A stretch of 64,000 nucleotides of DNA from Streptomyces canus (GCF_030815415.1 NZ_JAUSWW010000001.1:992001-1056000), one strand, 5' to 3'. Positions 7,994 to 18,358 are shown, numbered from the stretch's first letter. The notes: generated from the sequence alone by a model not told the origin. Numbers and translations are program-made.

Positions 7994-9319
7994 TCAGTCC
8001 TTGTAGGCCTTGGCCGCGGCGGTCTCCAGCTGTGCCGCGGTCGCCTTGGGGTCGGACGGGTCGCGCAGGAAATCCTGGAGGATCTTCCACTCGCCCGCGC
8101 CCTTGGTCCCGCCGAACGCGGCCGGTGCCTGGTCGGACATGTCGAAGCGGACCGAATCCCCGGCGGCTATGAGGGACTTGGCGGTCGTGCGGGTGACGTC
8201 GTCGCCGTAGGAGGCGAGGTCGAGCCCCTTGTTCGGGGAGAGGAAGCCGCCCGTCTTCGCCCACACGGCGGCGGCCTCGGGGGTCGCCAGGTACTCCAGG
8301 AGGGCCATGCCGGCCTTGGTGTTCTTGCCGTCCTTGAGGACGACGGCCGCGTCACCGCCGCTGACCACGGGCGCCTCGCCGGCGCCGACGGGCGGGAAGG
8401 GGAAGAAGTTCGCGTCCTCGCCGATCTTCCTGCCGAACTGGTCCTTGGCGACACCGGCGACGAAGTCGCCCTCGTAGACCATGCCGGCCGCGGGTTCGGG
8501 TCCGAAGACCTTCTCGACGGAGCCCGGGAAGTCGGTGTTGAGGGCGCCCTGCTGTCCGCCCGCCAGGAGCTGCTTGTCCTTGAAGAGCTTGCCGAGCGTG
8601 GTGAGCGCGTCGATGACGCTCCGGTCGGTCCACTTCAGCCGGTGCGCCGCGAGGGCGTCGTACTTCTCGGGGCCGGCCTGGGAGAGGTAGACGTTCTCGA
8701 ACCAGTCGGTGAGCGTCCAGCCGTCCTGGCCCGCGACGGAGAAGGCGGCGAGGCCCGAGTCGGAGACGGTCCGTCCGGCCTTCAGCATCTCGTCGTACGT
8801 CTTCGGCGGCTGGACGCCCGCCTCATCGAGGGCGTCGGGGCTGTACCAGACGGTCGACTTGTGGGCAGCCTTGAAGTACAGGCCGTAGAGGGTGCCGTCG
8901 ACGCTGCCGTAGTCCTTCCACACGCTCGCGTAGTTGGCGTCGACGGACTTGCGGGTGGCCGGGGACAGCGGCTTGAGCCAGCCCTTCTGGGCGAACTGCT
9001 GGAGCACGCCGACCTGCGGGACCATCACCACGTCGGGGGCGTTGCCGCCTTCGATCTTGCTGCCGACGACGGTGGAGACGTTGTCGCCGGTGGAGACGAA
9101 CTGGGTCTTGGCGCCGGTCTTCTCGGTGAAGGCGTCCAGCACCTTCTGGAAGTTCTTCTGTTCGCTGCCGGACCAGACTCCGGCCACGGAGACCGTCTGG
9201 CCGCTGAACGCCTGGTCGCCGCCGCCGGCGGAGACGGGACCGCCACCGCAGGCGGTGGAGCCGAGCGCCAGGACGAGTGCGGTGCAGCCGGTGAGCAGGG
9301 CGGTACGTCGTCGCATCAT
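7994..9319 (-). CDS. Sugar ABC transporter substrate-binding lipoprotein
   Basis: A 441-residue CUT1-type solute-binding protein. A basic start and hydrophobic stretch lead to the lipobox GSTAC with lipid-modified Cys24. The body has the features of the maltose/alpha-glucoside binding family (TGAKTQF, NAPDVVMVPQ, YGLYFKAAHKSTVWYSPDAL, EYLATPEAAAVWA). It captures the sugar outside the cell for the two downstream permeases. GAAGGGA lies about 7 bases before the first of two adjacent ATG codons. The glucosidase gene lies upstream on the same strand with a gap of 51 bases, so this is likely one operon. Confidence 0.95.
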   Translation of the reverse strand: MMRRRTALLTGCTALVLALGSTACGGGPVSAGGGDQAFSGQTVSVAGVWSGSEQKNFQKVLDAFTEKTGAKTQFVSTGDNVSTVVGSKIEGGNAPDVVMVPQVGVLQQFAQKGWLKPLSPATRKSVDANYASVWKDYGSVDGTLYGLYFKAAHKSTVWYSPDALDEAGVQPPKTYDEMLKAGRTVSDSGLAAFSVAGQDGWTLTDWFENVYLSQAGPEKYDALAAHRLKWTDRSVIDALTTLGKLFKDKQLLAGGQQGALNTDFPGSVEKVFGPEPAAGMVYEGDFVAGVAKDQFGRKIGEDANFFPFPPVGAGEAPVVSGGDAAVVLKDGKNTKAGMALLEYLATPEAAAVWAKTGGFLSPNKGLDLASYGDDVTRTTAKSLIAAGDSVRFDMSDQAPAAFGGTKGAGEWKILQDFLRDPSDPKATAAQLETAAAKAYKD

Positions 9320-9370
9320 CGTTGATGTCCCTTCGGGGAAGGTGATTGCCGGGGTGGGGAGGTGTGGGGG

Positions 9371-11017
9371 TCAGGAATCGGTGTCGGCGCCGATCCACCA
9401 GGCGGCCGTGGAGCCGGGGAGCACCCCGGCCGGGCAGGGGCCGCTGGACAGCAGGGGGGTGCCGGAGACGGGCGCCGGCGTGGGCGCCGTACCGAAGTTG
9501 ACGGCGCAGACGAGGCCGTCGCCGCGGACGAAGCCGAGGACGCCGGGCTGGGTGACCAGCCAGCGCATCTCGCCCTCGCCCAACTGGGGCAGTGCGGAGC
9601 GCAGTTGGAGGCCGTCGCGGTACAGGTGCCAGAAGGAGCGGGTGTCGGCGAGGGCCCGGTCGGTGGCGTACTCGGCGAAGTAGTCCGGCTGCGGCAGCCA
9701 GGGCTTGACGTGCTCGACGCCCGAGGTGAAGCCGAAGGGCGAGGCCTGCCCGGACCAGGGCAGGGGTACCCGGCAGCCGTCGCGGATGCGGGCGCGGCTG
9801 CCGGTGCGGTGGAAGATCGGGTCGGTGAGCACGTCGTCCGGCAGGTCGACGACCTCGGGCAGTCCCAGCTCCTCGCCCTGGTAGATGTACGCGCCGCCGG
9901 GCAGTGCGAGCATCAGCAGGGCGGCGGCACGGGCGCGGGCGGCGCCGAGCCCGCTGCCCTCGGGGGCCGGTTCGCCGTAGCGGGTCACGGTGCGGACCTG
10001 ATCGTGGTTGTTGAGGACCCAGGTGACAGTCGAACCCGTTCCCGCGATGTCCTGCATGGCCTCGGAGATGACCTTGCGGAAGGCGTCAGCGTCCCAGGAG
10101 GCGCTCAACAGGTCGAAGAAGAAGGCCTGGTGCAGCTCGTCGGGGCGTACGTACTTCGCGTGTTCCCGGGCTGTGGGGACCGAGACCTCGCCGACCAGGA
10201 GCCGCTCGCGACCGTCGCGCGCCGCGTACTCCTCGCACACCGCGCGCCAGCGGCGCCACACTCCGTGCACCTCCGGCTGGTTCCAGGCGAGAGGGTTGAC
10301 GGAGTCACGCGTACGGGCGTCGGCCTCGGGGTCGGGCGAGTCGGGCAGTTCGGGGTGTTTGAAGAGCCCGGCGGCGACGTCGATGCGGAAGCCGTCCACA
10401 CCCCGGTCGAGCCAGAAGCGCAGGACGCGGTCGAACTCGGCACCGACTTCGGGGTCGCGCCAGTTCCAGTCGGGCTGTTCGGGGGTGAACATGTGCAGGT
10501 ACCACTGGCCCGGGCGGCCGTCCGGCTCCGTGACCCGGGACCATGCGGGGCCGCCGAACATGGCGTGCCAGTTGTTGGGCGGCTCGGTCCCGTCGGGTCC
10601 CTGGCCGTCGGCGAAGTGGAAGCGGGCCCGGGCCGGGCTGCCCGCCTCGGAGGCCAGTGCCTCGCGGAACCACGGGTGGTCGCTGGAGCAGTGGTTGGGA
10701 ACGATGTCGAGCAGCACCCTGATGCCCAGCCGCCGGGCCGCCGCCATCAGCAGGTCGAACTCGGCGAGGTCCCCGAAGAGCGGGTCGACGTCGCAGTAGT
10801 CGGCGACGTCGTAGCCGTGGTCGTGCTGCGGTGAGGGGTAGAAGGGGCTCAGCCAGATCCCGTCGACTCCCAGCTTCTTCAGGTACGGCAGCCCCGCGCG
10901 GACTCCGGCGAGATCGCCGACGCCGTCGCCGGTGCTGTCCAGGAAGCTGCGGACGTACACCTGGTAGATCACTGCATCACGCCACCATTGCGGCGTGTCG
11001 ATGTGCTTGGAGCTCAC
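9371..11017 (-). CDS. GH13 alpha-glucosidase
   Basis: A 548-residue cytoplasmic GH13 enzyme without signal peptide, the usual length for oligo-1,6-/alpha-1,4-glucosidases of the AglA type. Visible motifs are the N-terminal YQVYVRSF, region I DIVPNHCSSDH, nucleophile Asp213 in GFRIDVA, acid/base Glu277 in LVGEVS, and transition-state Asp339 in LNNHDQ. It hydrolyses alpha-linked gluco-oligosaccharides to glucose after import by the downstream ABC system. The upstream 195-base gap carries a paired GTTAGGTA motif, a probable repressor site. The exact linkage specificity cannot be read from sequence. Confidence 0.95.
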   Translation of the reverse strand: MSSKHIDTPQWWRDAVIYQVYVRSFLDSTGDGVGDLAGVRAGLPYLKKLGVDGIWLSPFYPSPQHDHGYDVADYCDVDPLFGDLAEFDLLMAAARRLGIRVLLDIVPNHCSSDHPWFREALASEAGSPARARFHFADGQGPDGTEPPNNWHAMFGGPAWSRVTEPDGRPGQWYLHMFTPEQPDWNWRDPEVGAEFDRVLRFWLDRGVDGFRIDVAAGLFKHPELPDSPDPEADARTRDSVNPLAWNQPEVHGVWRRWRAVCEEYAARDGRERLLVGEVSVPTAREHAKYVRPDELHQAFFFDLLSASWDADAFRKVISEAMQDIAGTGSTVTWVLNNHDQVRTVTRYGEPAPEGSGLGAARARAAALLMLALPGGAYIYQGEELGLPEVVDLPDDVLTDPIFHRTGSRARIRDGCRVPLPWSGQASPFGFTSGVEHVKPWLPQPDYFAEYATDRALADTRSFWHLYRDGLQLRSALPQLGEGEMRWLVTQPGVLGFVRGDGLVCAVNFGTAPTPAPVSGTPLLSSGPCPAGVLPGSTAAWWIGADTDS

Positions 11018-11055
11018 CCCATGGACCTGTCTGTGCGGGCTGACTGTTATGCATG

Positions 11056-11187
11056 CATGTTAGGTATCTGTTTCAGGCGGGTGTCAATGAACTCGTAGCA
11101 GCTATCGAGACAACAGGGCTCTATATACGGATAAATGGTCCCCAAGCGACAGAGAGTGAGACCATGGCGTTACCTAACATGTAGGTA
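11056..11187. promoter_or_regulatory. Control region of the alpha-glucosidase operon with inverted TACCTAACATG copies
   Basis: CATGTTAGGTA at 11056-11066 and its exact reverse complement TACCTAACATG at 11171-11181 flank an AT-rich stretch (CTATATACGGATAAAT near 11130) upstream of the glucosidase start. The second copy extends to the near-palindrome TACCTAACATGTAGGTA. GTTAGGTA recurs at 12544-12551 before the next gene upstream. Paired copies about 115 bases apart would suit a repressor that loops DNA. The cognate regulator is unknown; the nearest candidate gene is the PadR regulator at 12.6 kb. Confidence 0.5.
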
Positions 11188-11212
11188 GGAGGGAGGGAGG
11201 GCGGGAGAGCTC

Positions 11213-12481
11213 TCAGCCGCGGCGGGCGATCTCCGCCAGTTCCCTGGCCAGCCGTCGCACGGCCGCCGCGGGAGTCGTGTGCCCGGTCATCGCGTCGTGG
11301 ACGACCGCCTGCACCACCAGGCTGACCTGGTCGTAGCGGGGGCTCTTCGGGCGCGGCGCGGCCGTGAGGACACTGGCGCGCAGGGTCGGCAGGTACGGGA
11401 ACTTCCGCACCAGGTCCGGATCCTCGTACAGATCCGCACGTACGGGAGGCAGCGCACCCTTCAGGAGGACCTGCCGCTGGACTCCCTCACCGGTGAGGTA
11501 GGCGATCAGGCGCGCGGCGGTCTCCGGATGCGCGGCATGGGTCGTGACGGCCAGGTTGGAGCCGCCGAGCACACTGGTTCCGGGCCCGTCGGGACCCGGC
11601 AGAGGCACGGCGCCGACCTTGCCGGCGACCGCGGAACCCGCGGCGGACGCGCTGACGTACGCGTAGGGCCAGTTCCGCAGAAAGAGCAGCCGCCCGTCCT
11701 GGAACGCCCGCCTGGACTCCTCCTCCGTGTACGTCAGCGCCTCCTTGGGCACCCAGCCCTCCCGGACGCCGCGGGCGAGGAACCCGATACCCTCCCGGGC
11801 AGCCGAGCCGACGGTGACACGGTCGCCCTCGTCACCGAGGATCGTGCCCCCCGCCGAGTACACGGCCTCGGCCGCGTTGACGGTGAGTCCCTCGTAGGGC
11901 AGGAACTGGCCCGCGTAGCCGTCGAGTCCGTGCCTGGGCGCGATCGTCTTCGCGTCGCGCTCCAGCTCGGCCCAGGTACGGGGCGCCGGGACGCCCTCCG
12001 CGGCGAGGATGTCCTTGCGGTAGAGAAGCAGGCCCGCATTGGTGACGTACGGGACGGCGTACAGCTGTCCGTCGTACGTCGCCGTGTCCACGACCGGCGG
12101 GAGGAAACTGCCCAGCGGGAAACGGTCGCGCGGCAGCGGGCGGATCCAGTCGGCGGCGGCGAACTCCGAGGTCCAGGCGACGTCGATGTTGAGAACGTCG
12201 AAGCGGCCGTGGTCCCCGTCGCGCAGGTCGGTGATCATCTGGGCGCGGGTCTCGTCCGGGGAGTCCGGCAGTTCGACAAGGGTGACCCGCTCTGATGGAT
12301 GGGCGCGGTTCCAGCCCTGGAGGAGCGAGCCGAGGTAGCCGGTCAGGTCGCCGCCCGTGGCCAGAGTCAGTGGTCCACGGCCCTGGGACCCCCCGTCGGC
12401 ACGGGCACCGCTCCCGCCGTAACCGGCCAGGACCACCGCGAGGACGAGAAGGCCCCTACCGGCGGCGCGTATCCACCGCAT
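11213..12481 (-). CDS. Sugar ABC transporter substrate-binding protein with altered lipobox
   Basis: A 422-residue CUT1 binding protein. The start at 12481 has GGGAGGAA upstream and gives a compact signal peptide (MRWIRAAGRGLLVLAVVLAG). The expected lipobox Cys is Tyr21 (LAGY, TAC instead of TGC), so the protein cannot be lipid-modified there; a Sec cleavage after GARA (residue 28) would release it. The mature part looks intact (THAAHPETAARLIAYLTGEG, YAVPYVTNAGLLLYRKDIL). It lies just upstream of the alpha-glucosidase operon on the same strand but has no permease genes of its own. It may serve the neighbouring permeases or be a decaying paralogue. Confidence 0.88.
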   Translation of the reverse strand: MRWIRAAGRGLLVLAVVLAGYGGSGARADGGSQGRGPLTLATGGDLTGYLGSLLQGWNRAHPSERVTLVELPDSPDETRAQMITDLRDGDHGRFDVLNIDVAWTSEFAAADWIRPLPRDRFPLGSFLPPVVDTATYDGQLYAVPYVTNAGLLLYRKDILAAEGVPAPRTWAELERDAKTIAPRHGLDGYAGQFLPYEGLTVNAAEAVYSAGGTILGDEGDRVTVGSAAREGIGFLARGVREGWVPKEALTYTEEESRRAFQDGRLLFLRNWPYAYVSASAAGSAVAGKVGAVPLPGPDGPGTSVLGGSNLAVTTHAAHPETAARLIAYLTGEGVQRQVLLKGALPPVRADLYEDPDLVRKFPYLPTLRASVLTAAPRPKSPRYDQVSLVVQAVVHDAMTGHTTPAAAVRRLARELAEIARRG

Positions 12482-12530
12482 AGGTTCCTCCCTGTACACC
12501 GGCGCTGGGCTCCCTCGCCCGGAATCAGTG

Positions 12531-12558
12531 GCCATGTATACCCGTTAGGTATGGGCGA
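12531..12558. promoter_or_regulatory. GTTAGGTA operator-like site between binding-protein and PadR genes
   Basis: ATACCCGTTAGGTAT (12540-12552 region) is an inverted repeat with 5-base ATACC/GGTAT arms and contains the GTTAGGTA core shared with the glucosidase control region. It lies about 60 bases upstream of the leftward binding-protein start and about 55 bases upstream of the rightward PadR start, so it could act on either gene. Confidence 0.45.
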
Positions 12559-12605
12559 TACTAGGGCCTGGACCACACTACGAGGCTGCGAGGAGGACAG
12601 CACGA

Positions 12606-13117
12606 GTGCGCCTGCCCCTCCTGGCACTGCTGGCACGCGGCCCGGCCCATGGCTACGAGCTCAAGCAGGACCTTGAGCAACTGCTGGGTGCCGCGTACCC
12701 TCAGCCGAACATCGGCCAGATCTACGTGACCCTCGGCCGCCTCGAGAAGTCGGGACTGATCGAGGGCGAAGAGGTCGAGCAGTCGAGTCGGCCCAACAAG
12801 AAGATCTACCGCCTCACCGACGCCGGGCAGGAGACGCTGCTCGCCTGGTACGAGGACACGGCCGACGAACCGCGGGTGCGGGACGAGTTCTTCATGAAGT
12901 TCGCGCTCGCCCCGCAGACCGGTCTCGCCGACCAGATAGACCTGATCAACAAGCAGCGACGCCACTACCTGAACACCATGCGCAACCTGTCGAAGCTCGT
13001 CACGGCCGAGAACCGGGACAACCGGATCGCCCATCTGTTGGTCGAAGGCGCCATGCTGCACCTCCAGGCCGACCTCGACTGGCTGGAGCGTTGCCAGGAG
13101 GAACTGGAGGAGCCGGA

Positions 13118-13121
<4 letters not shown>
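12606..13121 (+). CDS. PadR-family transcriptional regulator
   Basis: A 171-residue regulator with the PadR winged helix at the N-terminus (LLALLARGPAHGYELKQDLEQLLG, NIGQIYVTLGRLEKSGLIEGE, beta wing KIYRLTDAGQE) and a C-terminal coiled-coil dimerisation domain (about 100-170). The GTG at 12606 follows GAGGAGGA. Its stop overlaps the ATG of the ABC ATPase gene (ATGA), so it is the first gene of a three-gene operon. PadR proteins commonly repress an adjacent multidrug or peptide ABC exporter and release it on ligand binding; that role fits here. Confidence 0.93.
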
Positions 13122-13867
<746 letters not shown>

Positions 13868-13870
13868 CCG

Positions 13871-16162
13871 ATGCGAGCCACCTTGCGCTGGGCGCATTCG
13901 GACCTGCGGACGCATCGCGGCGAGGCACTGTTCCTGGTACTCGCCACCGTCGGCATCGTCACCTCCCTGCTGCTGGCGGCGGCGCTCTTCGGCTACGCGA
14001 CCAACCCTTGGCAGCGGGTCTTCACGCAGTCCCGGGGCGCACATGTGTGGATCCACACGGAACCCTCCGCCAAGGTGTCCGATCTCGCCCGGTTGGACGG
14101 CGTCGAGGCCGTCGCGGGCCCCTATCCCACGGCTTCCGCCACCGTCACCTCCCGTGGCTCCCGCGCCTCCGTCGAACTGCGCGGCACGACCGAACAGCCC
14201 GCGATCGGCCGCCCGTTGCTGACCTCGGGTCGCTGGCTGGACCCGGCGACACCCGACGGCGTGGTGCTGGAGAAGAGCCTCGCGCGGGCGCTGCTGGCCG
14301 AGCCGGGAGACGCGCTGACACTGTCCGGCGGCGCCGGCCCGCTGACCGTCCTGGGCATCGCCGACAGTGCCGAGCCGCAGTACCGCCGAGGCGAGCGGTC
14401 GGGGGTGGTCTGGGCGCTCCCGTCCGCCGTACCGCACGCCGGCTCCGAGGGCCAGGTGATCGGACTGCGCCTGACCGACCCCGAGGACACCGACTACGCC
14501 GTCCAGCGCGCCGTCACCGTGCTCGGTGCCGGTGCCGTCGGCGAGGTCTCCACCTGGCGGCAGGCCCAGTCCGAGGCACAGGGCGACGATCGGCTGCTCG
14601 GCCAGATACTGGGCCTGTTCGGCCTCGGCGCGCTGGTCGCAGCCGGTCTCGCCGTGCACGGGGCCATCGGCACCCGCATCCGAGGCCATCTGCGGGACAT
14701 ATCGGTCCTCAAGGCGATCGGTTTCACACCGGGCCAGGTGGTCCGTGTCTTCCTGCTCCAGCACCTCGCGTACGCACTGCTGGGTGCCGTGGCCGCGGCG
14801 ACGCTCACGCAGGCACTGGGCAGCCGGATGCCCGGGCGCCTCGGCGACGCGGTCGCCATGTGGCAGGGGCTGCCGGGGCATGCCGTGACACTGGTCGCGG
14901 TGCCGGTGGGCGTGGTGCTCTTCATCGCGGCGACCACCGGGCTCGCGGCCTGGCGGGCAGGACGGGTGCCACCGGTCCCGGTGCCGCGGACCGCCGCACC
15001 GGCCGCCGGACGCCTGTCGGGCCCCGCGCGCCGCGCCCTCGGCCTGCGGCTGCCGCCCGCGCTGGTCCTCGGCTGGCACAAGGCGTTCACGCGCCGCGCG
15101 CGCTCACTGGCCACGATCGCCCGTCTCGCCCTGCCGCTGCTGCTGATCGTGGTGGCGATGAGCGCGTGGACGACCATCGACCGCTTCCACAGCAGACCGG
15201 AGCAGATGGGGCTGGCGGCCGCCCTCACCGTCCGTGCCGACGACGCGTTGAGCGACCCGGCCACTCGCACACTCCTCGCCCGCAGTCCCGAGGTCGCCGC
15301 CGTCTATCCGGGCGTCGAGGTGGCGGCCCTGGTACCGGGCCAGACGGCCACGATCGCCCTGCGCGGCCTCGGCACCCGTGAGGATCCGTACCCCTACACG
15401 CTGGCCGAGGGACGTCTCGCCCACGGTTTTGACGAGGCGGTCGCCGGGCAGGGACTGCTGGATCTGCTGGACGTACGTGTCGGCGACTGGGTGCGCATGA
15501 CCGTGTCCGGCCGACCCCAGATCCTGCACATCGTGGGCCGCAGCATCGAACCCGAGAACGCCGGCCGGGTCATCTCCACCTCGCTCGACACCTTGCAGGA
15601 GAACGACCCGACGCTCAGGCCGATGCTCTACCAGATCCGGCTGCGGGCCGGTGCCGAGCCGCACCAGGTCGCCACCGACCTGGCGGCCTCGGCCGGTCGC
15701 GGACAACTGGACGTGCATGTCGTGGCGAACCCCGCCGACGGTCTGCCGCCGCTGCGCGCCGTCGTGGTCGGTCTGCTCGGCGTCCTCGCCCTCATCGGAC
15801 TCGTCGATCTGCTGACCGCGATCGGCGGCAGTGTCCGCGAGGGGGAACGGGACCTGCTCGCGCTGAAGGCGATCGGACTGTCACCCCGGCAGATCACCGC
15901 GATCACCGTCACGGCCACCGGTTGCACCGCGCTCGCCGCGGTGGTGGTCGCCACGGCGGTCGGGCTCCCCCTTGCGCACTGGTTGATCGACGCCCAGGGC
16001 CGATCGAGCGGGATCGGGGCCGGGATCGCGCACGGCCCCTCCCTCATCATGCTGTCGGCGTTCGGCGCGGCCGCGGTCCTGGGCGCCCTGGCGCTGGCGG
16101 TGTTGCCGGCCGCCCGCGCCTCCCGCCGCCGGTTCGCGGACACGCTGAGCGGCGTGGCGTAA
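13871..16162 (+). CDS. FtsX-like ABC permease
   Basis: A 763-residue permease with an N-terminal membrane helix (LFLVLATVGIVTSLLLAAALFGY), an extracytoplasmic domain, and two clusters of membrane helices (about 235-370 and 615-750). Each cluster contains the FtsX-type LKAIGFTPGQV / LKAIGLSPRQI cytoplasmic motif. A second extracytoplasmic domain lies between the clusters. The double-FtsX layout is the usual actinobacterial partner of MacB-like ATPases. It is third in the PadR operon and probably controlled by that regulator. Confidence 0.93.
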   Translation: MRATLRWAHSDLRTHRGEALFLVLATVGIVTSLLLAAALFGYATNPWQRVFTQSRGAHVWIHTEPSAKVSDLARLDGVEAVAGPYPTASATVTSRGSRASVELRGTTEQPAIGRPLLTSGRWLDPATPDGVVLEKSLARALLAEPGDALTLSGGAGPLTVLGIADSAEPQYRRGERSGVVWALPSAVPHAGSEGQVIGLRLTDPEDTDYAVQRAVTVLGAGAVGEVSTWRQAQSEAQGDDRLLGQILGLFGLGALVAAGLAVHGAIGTRIRGHLRDISVLKAIGFTPGQVVRVFLLQHLAYALLGAVAAATLTQALGSRMPGRLGDAVAMWQGLPGHAVTLVAVPVGVVLFIAATTGLAAWRAGRVPPVPVPRTAAPAAGRLSGPARRALGLRLPPALVLGWHKAFTRRARSLATIARLALPLLLIVVAMSAWTTIDRFHSRPEQMGLAAALTVRADDALSDPATRTLLARSPEVAAVYPGVEVAALVPGQTATIALRGLGTREDPYPYTLAEGRLAHGFDEAVAGQGLLDLLDVRVGDWVRMTVSGRPQILHIVGRSIEPENAGRVISTSLDTLQENDPTLRPMLYQIRLRAGAEPHQVATDLAASAGRGQLDVHVVANPADGLPPLRAVVVGLLGVLALIGLVDLLTAIGGSVREGERDLLALKAIGLSPRQITAITVTATGCTALAAVVVATAVGLPLAHWLIDAQGRSSGIGAGIAHGPSLIMLSAFGAAAVLGALALAVLPAARASRRRFADTLSGVA

Positions 16163-16216
16163 GAACCTCGGCACATCCCTCTCGGAGACCCGAACGGGCA
16201 GCACGCCCCGGGGGCG

Positions 16217-18358
16217 TCATGGCGAAGGGTCCACCACGGCCGAGCTCAACCGGAGGAGCACGGCGGTGTTCTCCCGCGGCAGCGAGACGGTGAGCTGCCC
16301 CGCGTCCGCGTCCCACTTCACGGCGGCATCGGCAGTCGTGGGGTACAGCACCGTGGGCTGTACGTGAGCGCCTCGCAGATGCGGGATGGTGAGGGTGCGG
16401 TCGGTGTCGGCGGACGGGTCGGGTGTTCCGGCGTCGCCCGGTGCCCTTCTCCAGACCGTGAGGAACGTGGCGCCCTGACCTCGTAGTCCGTGGGCGAGCC
16501 ATGCGTCCTCCCAGGCGGGAAGCCCCACAGGCCAGAACGGACGCGCGCCGCCGAGCTCCGGCCGGAGCTCCTTGTAGACGGAGATCGCCGAGCGGACGAG
16601 GCCGGCCTGCTCTTCGCTCATCAGATTGATGAAGCCGGACAGGTGGACGCGGCCGAGCAGCGCCCCGGTGAGGGTGAAGGCGATCTCGTCGAGGGTGTGG
16701 TCCGGCTGGGGGTAGGCCCAGACCGCGGCCTGCTCCGGTAGCACGGCGGTGGCGGCCGCGGCGGCGATGGGCGGGTAGCGCAGGAGGTCCTGCTGGTCGC
16801 TGGTGGACTGCAGCTGGGCCACGGCCAACTGCGCGTAGTCCATGCGCAGGCCGCCCGACCCGCAGTTCTCCAGGACGAGATCGGGGTGCCGGTCGAGGAG
16901 CGCGGCCATCCAGTCGAGGTGGGCGCGGTGATGCCCGAGCAGACCGGCGCCCGGGCTCTCGGAGCCGTTCTCCGTGCCGGGGCCGATGTTGATGTTGTAG
17001 TCGAGCTTCAGGTACCCGACGCCCCACTCGCCGACCAGCCGGTCCACGACCTCGTCGAGGTGGGCGCGGGCGGCCGGGTGACGCAGGTCCAGGTGGTGGC
17101 GCCCGTGTTCGGTGACGCGCAGACCACCGCGCCGGAAGAACGCCTCGGGCGGCAGCGTGCCGGCCAGGGGACTGCGTACCCCGACGACTTCGGGTTCGAG
17201 CCAGAGTCCCGGGGTCATCCCGTGCGCTCTGATGGCGTCCAGGACCTCCGGCAGACCGCCCGGGAAGCGGCGGGCGGCGGGCTCCCAGGCGCCGACGGCG
17301 TCCCACCAGCCCTGGGCGTCGTCGTCGTACCAGCCCGCGTCGATCACGAACACCTCGGCACCGGCCGCGCCCGCCGCCTCGATCAGCGGCAGGAGCCGTT
17401 CCGTGGTGGGGTCGCCCATCAGGGTGTTCATGTAGTCGTTGTAGATCACCGGCAGCGCGAGGCGGTCGGGGTGATCGCGGCGGATGCTGCGGCGGTAGTC
17501 GGTCAGTTCGCCGAAGGCCGCGTCCAGTCCGCCGCTCTCCGTGTGGACCAGGACGGCCGGGACGGTGTGGAACTCCTCGCCGGGGGCGAGGGTGTGGTGC
17601 CACTGGTGGTGGGCGTCGTCGGGGCCGAACAGTGCCACGTAGGCGGCGCCTTCGCGCTCGCCGGTCTCGAAGCGCCAGCCCGCGCTGGACTCGATCTGCC
17701 ACAGCCAGGCGCGGCCCGCGCTGTCGGTGAGGCCGGCCACGGGGAGGTGGCGGCCGGTGGACCAGCTTCCCTGCGAGTACCGCTCGAAGCAGCCCCGGCC
17801 TTCGTGGCCGTGGGCGGACCGGCTCAGCGGGACCACCCGATTGCGGAAGGCGTCCTGGCGCCAACGGCATTCGGCGAGCCAGTCGTTGTCCGCCCAGTGC
17901 AGGGTCAGGTCGCCGAGACCGCCGTCCACGTCGACGATGCCGCCGAGGGTCAGTGTGGAGACGCTCTCCAGGCGGAGCGCTGTGCCGCCCTCGTTGGCCA
18001 GGCGCACCCGGGCCCGCAGGAAACCGCTGCCCGGACGTGCCTCCAGGGTGACGTCGGCGGTCAGACCGGTCGTGGAGTCCGCGAGCCGGATCGTCGTACG
18101 CTCCCGGCCGCCGTCCTGGACCGTCTCATGGCTCAGGTAGCTCAGACGGTCACCGATCGCCGTCTCGATGAAGCGTTCTCCCGACCACATGCGTCCGTGG
18201 CCGGTGGCGGTGACCTCGACCAGGGGGACCAGGCCGGCCCAGTCCTGGCCCGGTCTGCCCAGTCGCACCGCGCCGGTCGCGTCCATGACGGCGTGCAGGC
18301 CGAGTTCCGGATGCGACCAGAGCCGGGACACCTCGGCAGCTTCGACGGCAGCGGTCAA
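16217..18358 (-). CDS. GH36 alpha-galactosidase
   Basis: A 713-residue intracellular enzyme (no signal peptide) of full GH36 length: an N-terminal beta-sandwich, a (beta/alpha)8 barrel and a C-terminal beta-domain. Key residues are nucleophile Asp453 in YLKLDYN, acid/base Asp521 in STSDQQD, the VIDAGWYDDD loop (338-347) and WLEPE (386-390). It removes terminal alpha-galactose from melibiose, raffinose or galactomannan fragments. A TTG start at 18358 follows GAAGGGGAA. It is divergent from the LacI repressor, with about 170 bases between them that hold the operators, so co-regulation with the downstream importer is likely. Confidence 0.95.
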   Translation of the reverse strand: MTAAVEAAEVSRLWSHPELGLHAVMDATGAVRLGRPGQDWAGLVPLVEVTATGHGRMWSGERFIETAIGDRLSYLSHETVQDGGRERTTIRLADSTTGLTADVTLEARPGSGFLRARVRLANEGGTALRLESVSTLTLGGIVDVDGGLGDLTLHWADNDWLAECRWRQDAFRNRVVPLSRSAHGHEGRGCFERYSQGSWSTGRHLPVAGLTDSAGRAWLWQIESSAGWRFETGEREGAAYVALFGPDDAHHQWHHTLAPGEEFHTVPAVLVHTESGGLDAAFGELTDYRRSIRRDHPDRLALPVIYNDYMNTLMGDPTTERLLPLIEAAGAAGAEVFVIDAGWYDDDAQGWWDAVGAWEPAARRFPGGLPEVLDAIRAHGMTPGLWLEPEVVGVRSPLAGTLPPEAFFRRGGLRVTEHGRHHLDLRHPAARAHLDEVVDRLVGEWGVGYLKLDYNINIGPGTENGSESPGAGLLGHHRAHLDWMAALLDRHPDLVLENCGSGGLRMDYAQLAVAQLQSTSDQQDLLRYPPIAAAAATAVLPEQAAVWAYPQPDHTLDEIAFTLTGALLGRVHLSGFINLMSEEQAGLVRSAISVYKELRPELGGARPFWPVGLPAWEDAWLAHGLRGQGATFLTVWRRAPGDAGTPDPSADTDRTLTIPHLRGAHVQPTVLYPTTADAAVKWDADAGQLTVSLPRENTAVLLRLSSAVVDPSP

